Shown here one piece after another: positions 1 through 6,267 of a stretch of 7,284 nt of DNA (within the stretch, counting starts at the first letter, position 1; every line of letters begins with the position of its first letter). The notes under the pieces were generated by a model that saw only the letters and a list, made by a program, of their open reading frames with translations, was not told the DNA's origin and ran no database searches. Source of the stretch: Chloroflexota bacterium (GTDB lineage: Bacteria; Chloroflexota; Anaerolineae; Anaerolineales; UBA4823); the NCBI GenBank assembly GCA_021849525.1, contig JAJZSS010000071.1:1-7284 (forward strand), in the 5' to 3' direction. Position numbers and translations under genes: made by a program.

Positions 1-174
<174 letters not shown>

Positions 175-200
175 TTATTTTCGGCATCGCTGCCGGGGTT

Positions 201-296
201 GCTCAGGCTAGTGCTCAGGCTATTGCTCAGGTTATTGCTAAGGCTGTTGCTAAGGCTATTGCTAAGGCTATTGCTAAAGCAATTGCTCCAGCTTAC
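201..296. repeat. 12-bp tandem repeat array, about 8 units
   Basis: Eight consecutive 12-base units run from 201: gctcaggctagt, gctcaggctatt, gctcaggttatt, gctaaggctgtt, gctaaggctatt (twice), gctaaagcaatt, and a diverged gctccagcttac. The minus-strand consensus is AATAGCCTTAGC. The array fills most of the trxB-mdh gap, and its last unit overlaps the trxB stop codon (293-295). Units at the trxB side carry GCTAAGGC and those at the mdh side GCTCAGGC, so the array has two sub-families, as expected from local duplication followed by drift. The period is a multiple of three, so every frame is itself periodic: minus-strand translation in the trxB frame gives repeating A-I-A-L. I do not recognise it as a known repeat family. 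Just past it, at 182-195, is a small hairpin (CGGCA, loop tcgc, TGCCG) with no T-run. Confidence 0.9.
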
Positions 297-1294
297 GAAA
301 TCGCCGTCGCTGTCTCAGCGTCCATTTCCTGCGCGTCCAGGAAGTGATTGGCCTGGATCGCTGCCGCAGCCCCCATTCCCGCCGAAGTGATCACTTGGCG
401 GAAAACCGGATCGGCAGATTCGCCGCAAGCAAAGACGCCTTCCACGTTGGTACGCATCCGCTTATCGCTCACCAGGTAATTCTGATCATCCATCTCGAGC
501 TGCCCGGTAAAGAGCTGGGTATTGGGGGTGTGACCGATGAAGATAAACACGCCATCAACCGGCATTTCGGTCGTATCCTGGGTGATGACGTTCTTCAGGG
601 TTACGGATTCAACTTTGCTTTCACCATGGATGTCCGTGACAACCGAATTCCAGATGAATTTGATCTTCGGCTCGGCAAAGGCCCGCTTCTGTAAAATTGC
701 CCCGGCCCTCAGCTCATCCCGGCGGTGGACAACCGTGACCGAGTCGGCGTAACGGGTCAGGAAGAGGGATTCTTCGATGGCGCTGTCACCGCCGCCCACG
801 ACAATCACGTTCTTACCCTTAAAGAACCAGCCATCACAGGTGGCGCAGAACGAGACCCCCCGACCGGTGAGCTTATTCTCGCCGGGAACGCCCAGGCGTG
901 TGGGTGTGGCCCCGGTGGAGATGATCAGGGTTTCAGCCAGGTATTCCCCGTTATACGTCTTGACGCGGAACGGGCGCTGCGAAAGATCGACCTCGGTGGC
1001 AGTATCGAATTCCACTTTAGCGCCAAAGCGCTCGGCCTGCTTCTGGAATAAATTCACCAGATCTGGCCCGCTGACGCCTTCAGGAAAGCCGGGATAGTTT
1101 TCGACAGTATAGGTCAATGCGACCTGCCCACCCAGATCCATCCCCGCCAGCACTACCGGGTTCAGGTCGGCGCGGGCGGCATATAGCGCAGCGCTCAAGC
1201 CCGCCGGGCCTGATCCTAAGATCAATACTTTTACATGAACCGGCTCTGCCGGAGCTTTTGGAGACGATCCCATACTACTCAGGTTAAAATCCAT
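293..1294 (-). CDS. trxB: Thioredoxin reductase (NADPH, FAD)
   Basis: Low-molecular-weight thioredoxin reductase, which passes electrons from NADPH through FAD and a Cys pair to thioredoxin in the cytoplasm. Seen, numbered from the chosen start: FAD-binding GSGPAG at 27-32; redox centre CATC with Cys150 and Cys153; NADPH-domain GGGDSA at 167-172; HRRDELRA at 190-197, whose arginines bind the 2'-phosphate of NADPH in this family; and a second FAD motif ACGESAD near 289-295 followed by RQVITSAGMG. The last motif has Glu where most relatives have Asp (GD). Length, 333 residues, is slightly above the usual 310-320 because of about 18 extra N-terminal residues. I start at ATG 1292-1294 and not at the upstream TTG (1313-1315) because AGAGGA sits 7 bases before this ATG. 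It lies between pckA and mdh on the same strand; no thioredoxin gene is in the window. Confidence 0.95.
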   Translation of the reverse strand: MDFNLSSMGSSPKAPAEPVHVKVLILGSGPAGLSAALYAARADLNPVVLAGMDLGGQVALTYTVENYPGFPEGVSGPDLVNLFQKQAERFGAKVEFDTATEVDLSQRPFRVKTYNGEYLAETLIISTGATPTRLGVPGENKLTGRGVSFCATCDGWFFKGKNVIVVGGGDSAIEESLFLTRYADSVTVVHRRDELRAGAILQKRAFAEPKIKFIWNSVVTDIHGESKVESVTLKNVITQDTTEMPVDGVFIFIGHTPNTQLFTGQLEMDDQNYLVSDKRMRTNVEGVFACGESADPVFRQVITSAGMGAAAAIQANHFLDAQEMDAETATAIS

Positions 1295-1301
1295 ATCTTT
1301 T

Positions 1302-1307
1302 TCCTCT
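1302..1307 (-). promoter_or_regulatory. Ribosome binding site that decides the trxB start
   Basis: Minus-strand AGAGGA followed by 7 bases (AAAAGAT) and ATG at 1294-1292. The longer open frame that begins at TTG 1315-1313 would place this motif inside the coding region and has no comparable Shine-Dalgarno sequence upstream of it. This supports a 333-residue protein in place of a 340-residue one. Confidence 0.75.
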
Positions 1308-1360
1308 TGATCCAATGAGAGTGAAATTCATGCTGCCCACGTGCAAGGCAACATAAAGCC

Positions 1361-1375
1361 AGGTACAGTGTACCT
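1361..1375. promoter_or_regulatory. Short perfect inverted repeat between pckA and trxB
   Basis: AGGTAC-agt-GTACCT, a 6+6 palindrome with a 3-base centre, in the 132-base gap between pckA and trxB. On the plus strand it runs into TTTTT (1375-1379), but no plus-strand gene needs ending here. On the minus strand it is preceded by AAAAA and followed by GGCTTT, so it is not a normal terminator for pckA. It could be an operator for trxB or a weak hairpin in a pckA-trxB transcript. I found no convincing -35/-10 pair beside it. The rest of the gap shows nothing else I can support. Confidence 0.3.
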
Positions 1376-1426
1376 TTTTCTATCCTTTGGATGCGCTTGC
1401 CTGCCACGCGTTGCATTAGAACTTCG

Positions 1427-3037
1427 TTAATTCGCAGATGGACCGGAGGCAGCGACCTGGGGGCTGACCTGGCTGGTGAACTGCTTGAAATTCTCGGCGA
1501 AACGCTGGCTAAGCTGGCGCGCCTGGACGGCATAAGCCTGCGGATCAGCCCAGGTGCGGTCGGGGTAGAGCAGATTTTCAGGCACGCCAGGCACGGAATC
1601 CGGAACCTCGAAATTGAAGTTCGGATCGTGGTGGTAAGAAACATCATCCAGGGCGCCCGAAAGAGCAGCGGCGACCATCGCCCGGGTGTAAGGCAGATCG
1701 ATGCGCTGGCCCACTCCATAGGCGCCGCCGGTCCAGCCGGTATTCACCAGCCACACCTTCGCCGGGTGCTGCGCCAGCTTCTCACCCAGTAATTTGGCAT
1801 AGGTGCCGGGAGGCAGGGGCAGGAAAGGCGCCCCGAAGCAGGTGGAGAAATTGGGCACCGGCTCGGAGCCCAGGCCCTTTTCGGTTCCGGCCAGCTTGGA
1901 GGTATAGCCGGAGAGGAAATAATACATGGCCTGCTCGTGGCTCAGGCGGGCGATGGGCGGCATCACCCCGAAGGCGTCGGCGGTGAGGAAAAAGATATTC
2001 TCAGGGTGCCCGGCTCTCCCGGAGGGGACAATATTGCTCAGAAAACCGATCGGGTAAGCAGCGCGGGTGTTCTCGGTCTGGCTGTCGTCATCGAAGTCCA
2101 GCCGGCGGGAGTGGGTATCGAAACCAACATTTTCGAGGACCGTCCCAAAATGGCGGGTTGCCTGCCAGATCACCGGTTCCCATTCTTTACGCAGGCGAAT
2201 GGCCTTGGCATAACAGCCGCCCTCAAAGTTGAAGACGCCATCGTCACCCCAGCCGTGCTCGTCATCGCCGATCAATGCCCGGTCCGGGTCGGAGGCCAGG
2301 GTGGTCTTGCCGGTCCCGGAAAGGCCGAAGAAGAGGGCAGTATCGCCGCGCGTCCCGACATTCGCCGAGCAGTGCATCGAGAGCACGCCCTGGCGAGGCA
2401 GAAGGTAATTCAGCACCGAAAAGATGGATTTCTTAATCTCTCCGGCATAGCTGGTGCCACCAATCAGGATGATGCGCTTTTCGAGATTTAAGATGATGAA
2501 GACTTCGGAATTGGTGCCGTCTTCCTCGGGGATGGCGTGGAAACCCGGCGCCTGGATGATCGTAAAATCGGGGACATGCTCGGGGAGCTCATCGAAGCTC
2601 CGGCGGATGAACATATTGCGGGCAAACAGGCTGTGCCAGGCGTTCTCGGTAATCACCCGGATGGGGAGTTTATAATCGGGATGGGCGCAGGCGGTGGTAT
2701 CCTGGACGAAAACATCCCGCCCCTGGAAATAGGCCGTCATGCGGATCAGCAGACGGTCGAAGTGGGCAGGGTCCATGGGGCGATTGACTTTGCCCCACCA
2801 CACCTGCTCGGCCGATTCGCCCGCCTGGACGATGAATTTGTCGTTGGGGGCGCGGCCGGTGTGGATCCCCGTGCGCACGACCACGGCGCCTTCATGCGCC
2901 AGCACGCCCTCACGCCGGGTGACGATGCGCTCGACCAGCGCCGGTGTGGGCAGCGACCAGTACGCCATGTTGAGATTGCGCAGACCGTGGCGGTCCAGGT
3001 CATAGTTGCTGGCAATCCCCATCTTGTTGGTTGTCAT
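1427..3037 (-). CDS. pckA: Phosphoenolpyruvate carboxykinase (ATP)
   Basis: ATP-dependent PEP carboxykinase: oxaloacetate + ATP to PEP + CO2 + ADP. It normally serves gluconeogenesis, but can run as a CO2-fixing, ATP-forming step in some anaerobes. Seen in 536 residues, the usual family size: RTGIHTGRAPNDK at 55-67 with the substrate-binding Arg62; SYAGEIKKS near 196-204 with the metal-site lysine region; MHCSAN with His222; the kinase-1a loop GLSGTGKTT at 238-246 (Lys244); the metal-binding IGDDEHGW at 257-263 (Asp258/Asp259); TENTR with Arg325; and NTGWTGGAYG near 432-441. All the catalytic motifs I can recall are intact. The P-loop and the overall fit to the E. coli type exclude the GTP-dependent family. 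ATG 3035-3037 has a strong GAGGAGG 6 bases upstream. It has its own promoter after the pnp terminator, and trxB and mdh follow on the same strand. Confidence 0.97.
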   Translation of the reverse strand: MTTNKMGIASNYDLDRHGLRNLNMAYWSLPTPALVERIVTRREGVLAHEGAVVVRTGIHTGRAPNDKFIVQAGESAEQVWWGKVNRPMDPAHFDRLLIRMTAYFQGRDVFVQDTTACAHPDYKLPIRVITENAWHSLFARNMFIRRSFDELPEHVPDFTIIQAPGFHAIPEEDGTNSEVFIILNLEKRIILIGGTSYAGEIKKSIFSVLNYLLPRQGVLSMHCSANVGTRGDTALFFGLSGTGKTTLASDPDRALIGDDEHGWGDDGVFNFEGGCYAKAIRLRKEWEPVIWQATRHFGTVLENVGFDTHSRRLDFDDDSQTENTRAAYPIGFLSNIVPSGRAGHPENIFFLTADAFGVMPPIARLSHEQAMYYFLSGYTSKLAGTEKGLGSEPVPNFSTCFGAPFLPLPPGTYAKLLGEKLAQHPAKVWLVNTGWTGGAYGVGQRIDLPYTRAMVAAALSGALDDVSYHHDPNFNFEVPDSVPGVPENLLYPDRTWADPQAYAVQARQLSQRFAENFKQFTSQVSPQVAASGPSAN

Positions 3038-3113
3038 CGACAGCCTCCTCAGTTTTTCAGTACTTGCAATGGATAAATAAGACCGGAAAGGTTATTTGAA
3101 TCGTTCGCCCAGT

Positions 3114-3141
3114 ATTATACCTAAAGGCGGATTTTTAGGTT
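3114..3141 (-). promoter_or_regulatory. Probable pckA promoter
   Basis: A perfect minus-strand TATAAT lies at 3119-3114, which would start transcription near 3107 and give a leader of about 70 bases before the pckA ATG. The -35 region is poor: with a 17-19 base spacer the candidates are CAACCT, TCAACC or TTCAAC, which suggests activator dependence or a weak basal promoter. The promoter begins directly after the U-tract of the pnp terminator, so pckA appears to be a separate transcription unit. Confidence 0.6.
3119..3140. promoter_or_regulatory. Inverted-repeat operator candidate in the pckA promoter
   Basis: ACCTAAA, 8 bases, TTTAGGT: a perfect 7+7 inverted repeat. It fills the spacer of the pckA promoter and touches the first base of the -10 hexamer. 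A dimeric regulator bound here would compete with RNA polymerase, which would fit the carbon-source control usual for pckA. It has no T-run after it on either strand, which argues against a terminator. The regulator cannot be named from sequence. Confidence 0.45.
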
Positions 3142-3144
3142 GAA

Positions 3145-3180
3145 CAAAAAAACAGGGCTACCCGCAAGGACAGCCCTGTT
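3145..3180 (-). terminator. Intrinsic terminator of pnp
   Basis: On the minus strand AACAGGGCTGTCC pairs with GGGTAGCCCTGTT around the loop TTGC: 13 base pairs including two G-T wobbles. Seven T residues follow directly (3152-3146). This is a textbook rho-independent terminator about 100 bases past the pnp stop codon, and it separates the rpsO-pnp unit from pckA. Confidence 0.93.
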
Positions 3181-3306
3181 AAAACGATCGAGAGTGCGGC
3201 TTAGAACCGGGACAACCCGGTTACCGCTGGTGGGCTGCCCAGAATGGACAGCCCTGTTCAGTCTATCAAAAGTGCGGCTTAGAACCGGCGACCACCGCGG
3301 TCACCA
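3155..3306. repeat. Tandem duplication of the pnp 3' end and terminator stem
   Basis: Bases 3155-3210 and 3232-3288 are two copies, offset by 78 bases. Both read, on the minus strand, CCGGTTCTAAGCCGCACT, then 12 diverged bases, then AACAGGGCTGTCC, a short loop and GGG(C/T)AGCCC. The similarity continues with small indels through 3211-3226, which matches 3289-3306 inside the last codons of pnp. The unit therefore spans the final codons, the TAA stop and a hairpin. The proximal copy contains the true pnp stop (3281-3279); the distal copy carries the working terminator. A further hairpin, AACCGGG-acaa-CCCGGTT at 3205-3222, spans the boundary between them. Confidence 0.8.
3232..3254 (-). other. 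Terminator-like hairpin without a U-tract, 3' UTR of pnp
   Basis: Minus-strand GGGCTGTCC pairs with GGGCAGCCC around ATTCT (9 pairs with one wobble). It is the gene-proximal copy of the duplicated stem, but is followed by ACCAGCGG and not by T residues. It should not terminate efficiently alone. In the mRNA it would form a stable stem 24 bases past the stop, where it might stabilise the 3' end. Confidence 0.6.
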
Positions 3307-5510
3307 CCACCGGGACGGCGATCCCCGCCTGGCCGGCCACCCCGGTCACCACCGGGACGACCGCCACCGGGTCGACCACCGCTGCGCTGGCGATCGCGCG
3401 ACTGGGCTTCTTCCACCGTCCACCCTTCCAGGACTGCCTGGCGGGAGAGGCGGATCTTGCCATTCGAGTCGATGTCGGTCACCATCACGGTAATCTCATC
3501 GCCCATGCGCACCACGTCTTCAACGCTCTCCACCCGCTCGCTGTCGAGCTGGGAGATATGCACCAGACCATCGGTGTTGGGCAGGATCTCGACGAAGGCG
3601 CCGAAATCGGCGATGCGCACCACCTTACCGGTGTAAATCCGCCCGATGACGGCCGAATCGGTCAGGCCTTCAATGAGCTCGCGGGCCCTGCGGGCGCTCT
3701 CACCATCACTGGTGGCGATGAAGACCAGACCGTCTTCGTTGACGTCGATCTTTGCGCCGGTCTCTTCCTGGATGCTGCGGATCATCTTGCCGCCGGGGCC
3801 GATGATGGCGCCGATCTTATCCACCGGAATCTTCACGGTGATGATGCGCGGTACATGCGGTTTCAGGTCAGGCCGCGGCACGGGGATGACTGCCATCATC
3901 TTGTCCAGGATCGCCAGGCGAGCAATGCGTGCCTGTGCCAGAGCCTGAGTCATTATCAGGGTGGTAATGCCCTTGATCTTGATATCCATCTGCAGGGCAG
4001 TAATGCCCTTGGTGGTGCCGGCAACCTTGAAATCCATATCGCCCAGGTGATCTTCCATGCCCAGGATATCGGTCAGGATCGCCACCCGCTCACCATCTTT
4101 GACCAGACCCATCGCCACACCGGAGACCGGAGCCTTGATCGGCACGCCGGTATCCATCAGCGCCAGGGTCGAGCCGCACACCGAAGCCATCGAAGAAGAG
4201 CCATTTGATGACAGCACTTCCGAGACCAGGCGCAGGGTGTAGGGGAAATCGGCTTCCGCCGGTATCACCGGGCGCAGGGCGCGCTCGGCCAGGGCGCCAT
4301 GACCCACATCGCGGCGGGAAGTGCCGCGCAGGGGGCGAGCCTCGCCGGTGGAGAAAGGCGGGAAATTGTAGTGATGGATATAGCGCTTGGAGTCAACCGG
4401 GGTCAGGTTGTCCATCTCCTGGGCATCGCGGGGGGTTCCCAGGGTTGCCAGGGTGAGCACCTGCGTCTCGCCGCGAGTGAACAGGCCGGAGCCGTGGGCG
4501 CGCGGGCTGTAATTGACATCGCACCAGATGGGGCGAATATCGGTCAGGCTGCGCCCGTCGGGGCGGATGCCTTTTTCCAGGATGCGCTGGCGGACGACCT
4601 CTTTGAGGGCGTCGTCGAAGGCAGCTTTCACGCCGTTGACCAGGGAATCATCTTCCGCGGTAAGCTCGGCGACAATCTCAGACTGGATTTCATCGATGCC
4701 GCTGTACAGACCGGATTTCTCGTAGGGGCGATCGAGCAGCTCGACCAGGGCGGCGCGGCTGCGTTCTTTGACTGCCGTAAGGAGGGGAGGATCCACACCG
4801 TAAGGCGTGTAAGTGCGCTTTTCTTTGCCAACTGCGGCGCGCATTTGCTCCTGGACATCGATCAGCGGTTTAATCGCATTATGCCCAAATTCCAAGGCGG
4901 CGACCATCACATCTTCGGGCACTTCATCGGCGCCGCATTCGACCATCAGGATGGCGTCGCGGGTGCCGGCCAGGCGCAGATCCAGCTCGGAGGTGGTCAG
5001 ATCTCCAAAGGTGGGGTTGAGCACGAATTCGCCGTTGATGCGACCGATGCGCACGGCTGCGACCGGACCACCCCAGGGGATGTCCGAGATCATCAGGGCG
5101 GCGGAGGCAGCATTGACTGCCAGGATATCGATCGGGTTATCACCATCGGCCGAGAACGAATAGATGATCACCTGCACATCGTTGCGCATGTCCTGCGCGA
5201 ACAGCGGGCGCAGCGGGCGATCGGTGAGGCGAGCGGTGAGGATGGCATCTTCGGTGGGGCGGCCTTCACGGCGGAAGAACGACCCGGGGATGCGCCCACC
5301 GGCATACATGCGCTCTTCATAGTCGACGGTAAGGGGGAAGTAGTCGATCCCCGGACGAGCATCATTGCTCATCGTAGCGGCGGCGAAAACCAGCGTCCCG
5401 CCCAACTGGACGGTCACTGCGCCGCCAGCCTGCCCGGCCAGGCGGCCGGTTTCAAATACGATCTCTTGACCGCCGATCTGGGCGGTAAATTTCTTGCCTT
5501 GCTTTTCCAT
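3279..5510 (-). CDS. pnp: Polynucleotide phosphorylase (3'-5' exoribonuclease)
   Basis: Phosphorolytic 3'-5' exoribonuclease that degrades mRNA to nucleoside diphosphates and can add tails in reverse; known to work as a trimer. Seen in 743 residues (E. coli about 711): first RNase PH-like domain from about 10 to 145 with [14 protein letters not shown] at 78-91; the helical linker; second RNase PH-like domain about 315-545 with [14 protein letters not shown] at 339-352, [10 protein letters not shown] at 396-405 and [14 protein letters not shown] near 434-447; catalytic aspartates Asp487 and Asp493 in EDHLGDMDF, matching Asp486 and Asp492 of E. coli; KH domain about 555-617 with GPGG at 571-574; S1 domain about 622-692; then an Arg/Gly-rich tail at 704-743 with repeated GRPGG. 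ATG 5508-5510 has AGGAG about 4 bases upstream. It follows rpsO on the same strand, a common bacterial pairing. Confidence 0.98.
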   Translation of the reverse strand: MEKQGKKFTAQIGGQEIVFETGRLAGQAGGAVTVQLGGTLVFAAATMSNDARPGIDYFPLTVDYEERMYAGGRIPGSFFRREGRPTEDAILTARLTDRPLRPLFAQDMRNDVQVIIYSFSADGDNPIDILAVNAASAALMISDIPWGGPVAAVRIGRINGEFVLNPTFGDLTTSELDLRLAGTRDAILMVECGADEVPEDVMVAALEFGHNAIKPLIDVQEQMRAAVGKEKRTYTPYGVDPPLLTAVKERSRAALVELLDRPYEKSGLYSGIDEIQSEIVAELTAEDDSLVNGVKAAFDDALKEVVRQRILEKGIRPDGRSLTDIRPIWCDVNYSPRAHGSGLFTRGETQVLTLATLGTPRDAQEMDNLTPVDSKRYIHHYNFPPFSTGEARPLRGTSRRDVGHGALAERALRPVIPAEADFPYTLRLVSEVLSSNGSSSMASVCGSTLALMDTGVPIKAPVSGVAMGLVKDGERVAILTDILGMEDHLGDMDFKVAGTTKGITALQMDIKIKGITTLIMTQALAQARIARLAILDKMMAVIPVPRPDLKPHVPRIITVKIPVDKIGAIIGPGGKMIRSIQEETGAKIDVNEDGLVFIATSDGESARRARELIEGLTDSAVIGRIYTGKVVRIADFGAFVEILPNTDGLVHISQLDSERVESVEDVVRMGDEITVMVTDIDSNGKIRLSRQAVLEGWTVEEAQSRDRQRSGGRPGGGRPGGDRGGRPGGDRRPGGGDRGGRRF

Positions 5511-5535
5511 AATTCTCCTGAATTCTTACTCCCGC

Positions 5536-5567
5536 CTGGTCAGGAACTGACAGTTGCTGCCAACCAG
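5536..5567 (-). promoter_or_regulatory. Hairpin in the pnp 5' leader
   Basis: On the minus strand CTGGT (5567-5563) can pair with ACCAG (5540-5536), with an inner CAG/CTG pairing and AAC/GTT around the loop. The structure sits about 16 bases upstream of the AGGAG of pnp. In enterobacteria, pnp is autoregulated through an RNase III-cleaved stem in its leader; whether this stem plays such a role is inference. On the plus strand it is followed by six T residues (5569-5574) and would resemble a terminator, but no plus-strand gene is present. Confidence 0.35.
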
Positions 5568-5742
5568 CTTTTTTCAATCTGGTTATCAGCAGGTATCAAC
5601 CCCTAACCCGCGGGTCTCTAATATCTGATTCTGTTTCAATTCACTTGCCGCACATTAATCGAGGTGGGCAAGAAATTCACTTAATCTACGCCAGATGAGT
5701 CAGCACCCTCCTTGACAGTTGAGCCATGGTTAACGCACCAAG

Positions 5743-5770
5743 CGCCGCCCTGCAAGTGGCAGGGGCGGCG
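5743..5770 (-). other. Strong GC-rich hairpin downstream of rpsO
   Basis: On the minus strand CGCCGCCCCTGC pairs with GCAGGGCGGCG around CACTT, 11 base pairs with a single bulged C. It starts 58 bases past the rpsO stop codon. No T-run follows (next bases CTTGGTGCG), so it should be at most a leaky terminator. It could act as a processing or pausing point between rpsO and pnp. Confidence 0.65.
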
Positions 5771-5828
5771 ACCTGGGGAGTTATCCAACAATGGCTTACG
5801 GTCTAGCAACAAAAATTCAAATCTTCCA

Positions 5829-6101
5829 CTACTTACGCCGGATGTTTAACCGCTCGGTGAGGGCCATGTAGCGCTGAAAATCATCCCGCCGGATGTAGGC
5901 CAGCAAGCGCCGGCGCTGCCCGACCATTTTCAGCAGGCCGCGGCGGGAAGATTCATCGTGGGTATTGGCACGCAAATGCTCGGTGAGGTAGGTAATGCGC
6001 TTGGTTAATATGGCTACCTGGACTTCGGGTGAGCCGGTATCGCCTTCGTGCCGTGAAAATTCGACGATCAAACTGGTTTTCGTATCCTTATCGAGAGACA
6101 T
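5829..6101 (-). CDS. rpsO: 30S ribosomal protein S15
   Basis: S15 binds the central domain of 16S rRNA at the helix 20/21/22 junction early in 30S assembly and forms a bridge to the 50S subunit. Seen: 90 residues, the standard length, with [11 protein letters not shown] at 18-28, LTEHL at 39-43, [13 protein letters not shown] at 48-60 and QRRRLLAYI at 62-70. His42, Asp49 and Ser52 correspond to the three E. coli RNA-contact residues usually numbered 41, 48 and 51 without the initiator Met. The stop is TAG. ATG 6099-6101 has AAGGAG 10 bases upstream, a longish spacing. The gene has its own strong promoter and a structured leader, and pnp follows 318 bases later. Confidence 0.98.
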   Translation of the reverse strand: MSLDKDTKTSLIVEFSRHEGDTGSPEVQVAILTKRITYLTEHLRANTHDESSRRGLLKMVGQRRRLLAYIRRDDFQRYMALTERLNIRRK

Positions 6102-6193
6102 GACGTCTGCACTCCTTGGTATTGATGATCTAGCAGGTCTCCGGGACCGAAGTTCGCCGTTGCGGGCAAACCGCAGACCGGTCTAGTCAAAGC
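6102..6193 (-). promoter_or_regulatory. rpsO 5' leader, candidate S15 autoregulatory RNA
   Basis: A leader of about 90 bases is predicted from the promoter. It can form a long-range stem: CTAG (6186-6183) with CTAG (6133-6130) and GGTCT (plus 6136-6140) with AGACC (plus 6175-6179). This would enclose a hairpin GCGG-tttgc-CCGC (plus 6162-6174). An alternative local hairpin, GGTC-tccgg-GACC on plus 6136-6148, uses the same bases as the long stem, so the two folds exclude each other. The ribosome binding site (6112-6117) lies just downstream. S15 is known to repress its own mRNA through leader structures in several phyla; that this leader does so is inferred. Confidence 0.4.
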
Positions 6194-6199
6194 GGAAGG

Positions 6200-6228
6200 A
6201 TTATACCAGAGAGAAGAAAGAAGGGCAA
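6200..6228 (-). promoter_or_regulatory. rpsO promoter, sigma-70 type
   Basis: Minus-strand TTGCCC (6228-6223), a 17-base pyrimidine-rich spacer, then TATAAT (6205-6200) with an extended TGG before it. Hexamers, spacing and extension all fit a strong housekeeping promoter. Transcription should begin near 6193. Confidence 0.8.
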
Positions 6229-6234
6229 GCCGAT

Positions 6235-6246
6235 GCGGTGAACCGC
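6235..6246. promoter_or_regulatory. Inverted repeat between the divergent rpsO and ftsY promoters
   Basis: GCGGT-ga-ACCGC, a perfect 5+5 palindrome, lies 6 bases upstream of the rpsO -35 and within the -35 to -10 spacer of ftsY. A similar element, gcgg-gcaa-accgc, occurs at 6162-6174 in the rpsO leader. It could be an operator acting on both promoters, or chance in GC-rich sequence. Confidence 0.3.
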
Positions 6247-6250
6247 GGCA

Positions 6251-6259
6251 TGTTATAAT
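6251..6259 (+). promoter_or_regulatory. ftsY promoter, extended -10
   Basis: TGT followed by TATAAT (6254-6259) gives an extended -10 element. No good -35 is present at the expected distance (cgatgc at 6231-6236). Only 8 bases (tccagcct) separate the -10 from the ftsY ATG, so transcription should begin at or within about two bases of the start codon. Confidence 0.65.
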
Positions 6260-6267
6260 TCCAGCCT

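Larger units (their letters stand above)
5511..5828 (-). other. rpsO-pnp intergenic leader region (no gene)
   Basis: These 318 bases hold no supportable gene. From the rpsO side they contain a strong hairpin at 5743-5770, a hairpin at 5645-5671 (minus CTTGCC ... GGCAAG) flanked by direct copies of attcactt (5639-5646 and 5675-5682), a 10-base palindrome acccgcgggt at 5607-5616, and a hairpin just upstream of the pnp ribosome binding site. I could not find a convincing -35/-10 pair for pnp, so it may depend on readthrough from rpsO or on an atypical promoter. Confidence 0.6.

Noticed and set aside
199..390. A plus-strand frame encoding a Leu/Arg repeat peptide
   Set aside because: It is a translation of the 12-bp tandem repeat and then of the antisense of trxB; it has no ribosome binding site.
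1295..1315. Upstream TTG as the trxB start
   Set aside because: The ATG at 1292-1294 has a well-spaced AGAGGA, which would lie inside the coding region if TTG were used.
1937..3076. Plus-strand frames of 184 and 179 codons opposite pckA
   Set aside because: Antisense shadows of pckA, whose catalytic motifs are all intact on the minus strand.
3282..3401. Repetitive GC-rich DNA in the pnp tail as an independent repeat or CRISPR-like array
   Set aside because: The repetition follows from in-frame Gly/Arg/Pro codons; there are no uniform repeats with unique spacers.
5536..5575. Plus-strand terminator (hairpin plus T6)
   Set aside because: There is no plus-strand gene upstream to terminate; the hairpin is better explained as part of the pnp leader.
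4299..5606. A 435-codon open frame on the plus strand opposite pnp
   Set aside because: The minus-strand frame encodes an unmistakable full-length PNPase. The plus-strand frame is an antisense shadow produced by GC-rich codon bias and has no recognisable domain.
5726..5806. A 26-codon plus-strand frame starting at ATG 5726
   Set aside because: It lacks a Shine-Dalgarno sequence, runs through the rpsO-pnp hairpin on the wrong strand, and the TTGACA at 5712 has no matching -10.
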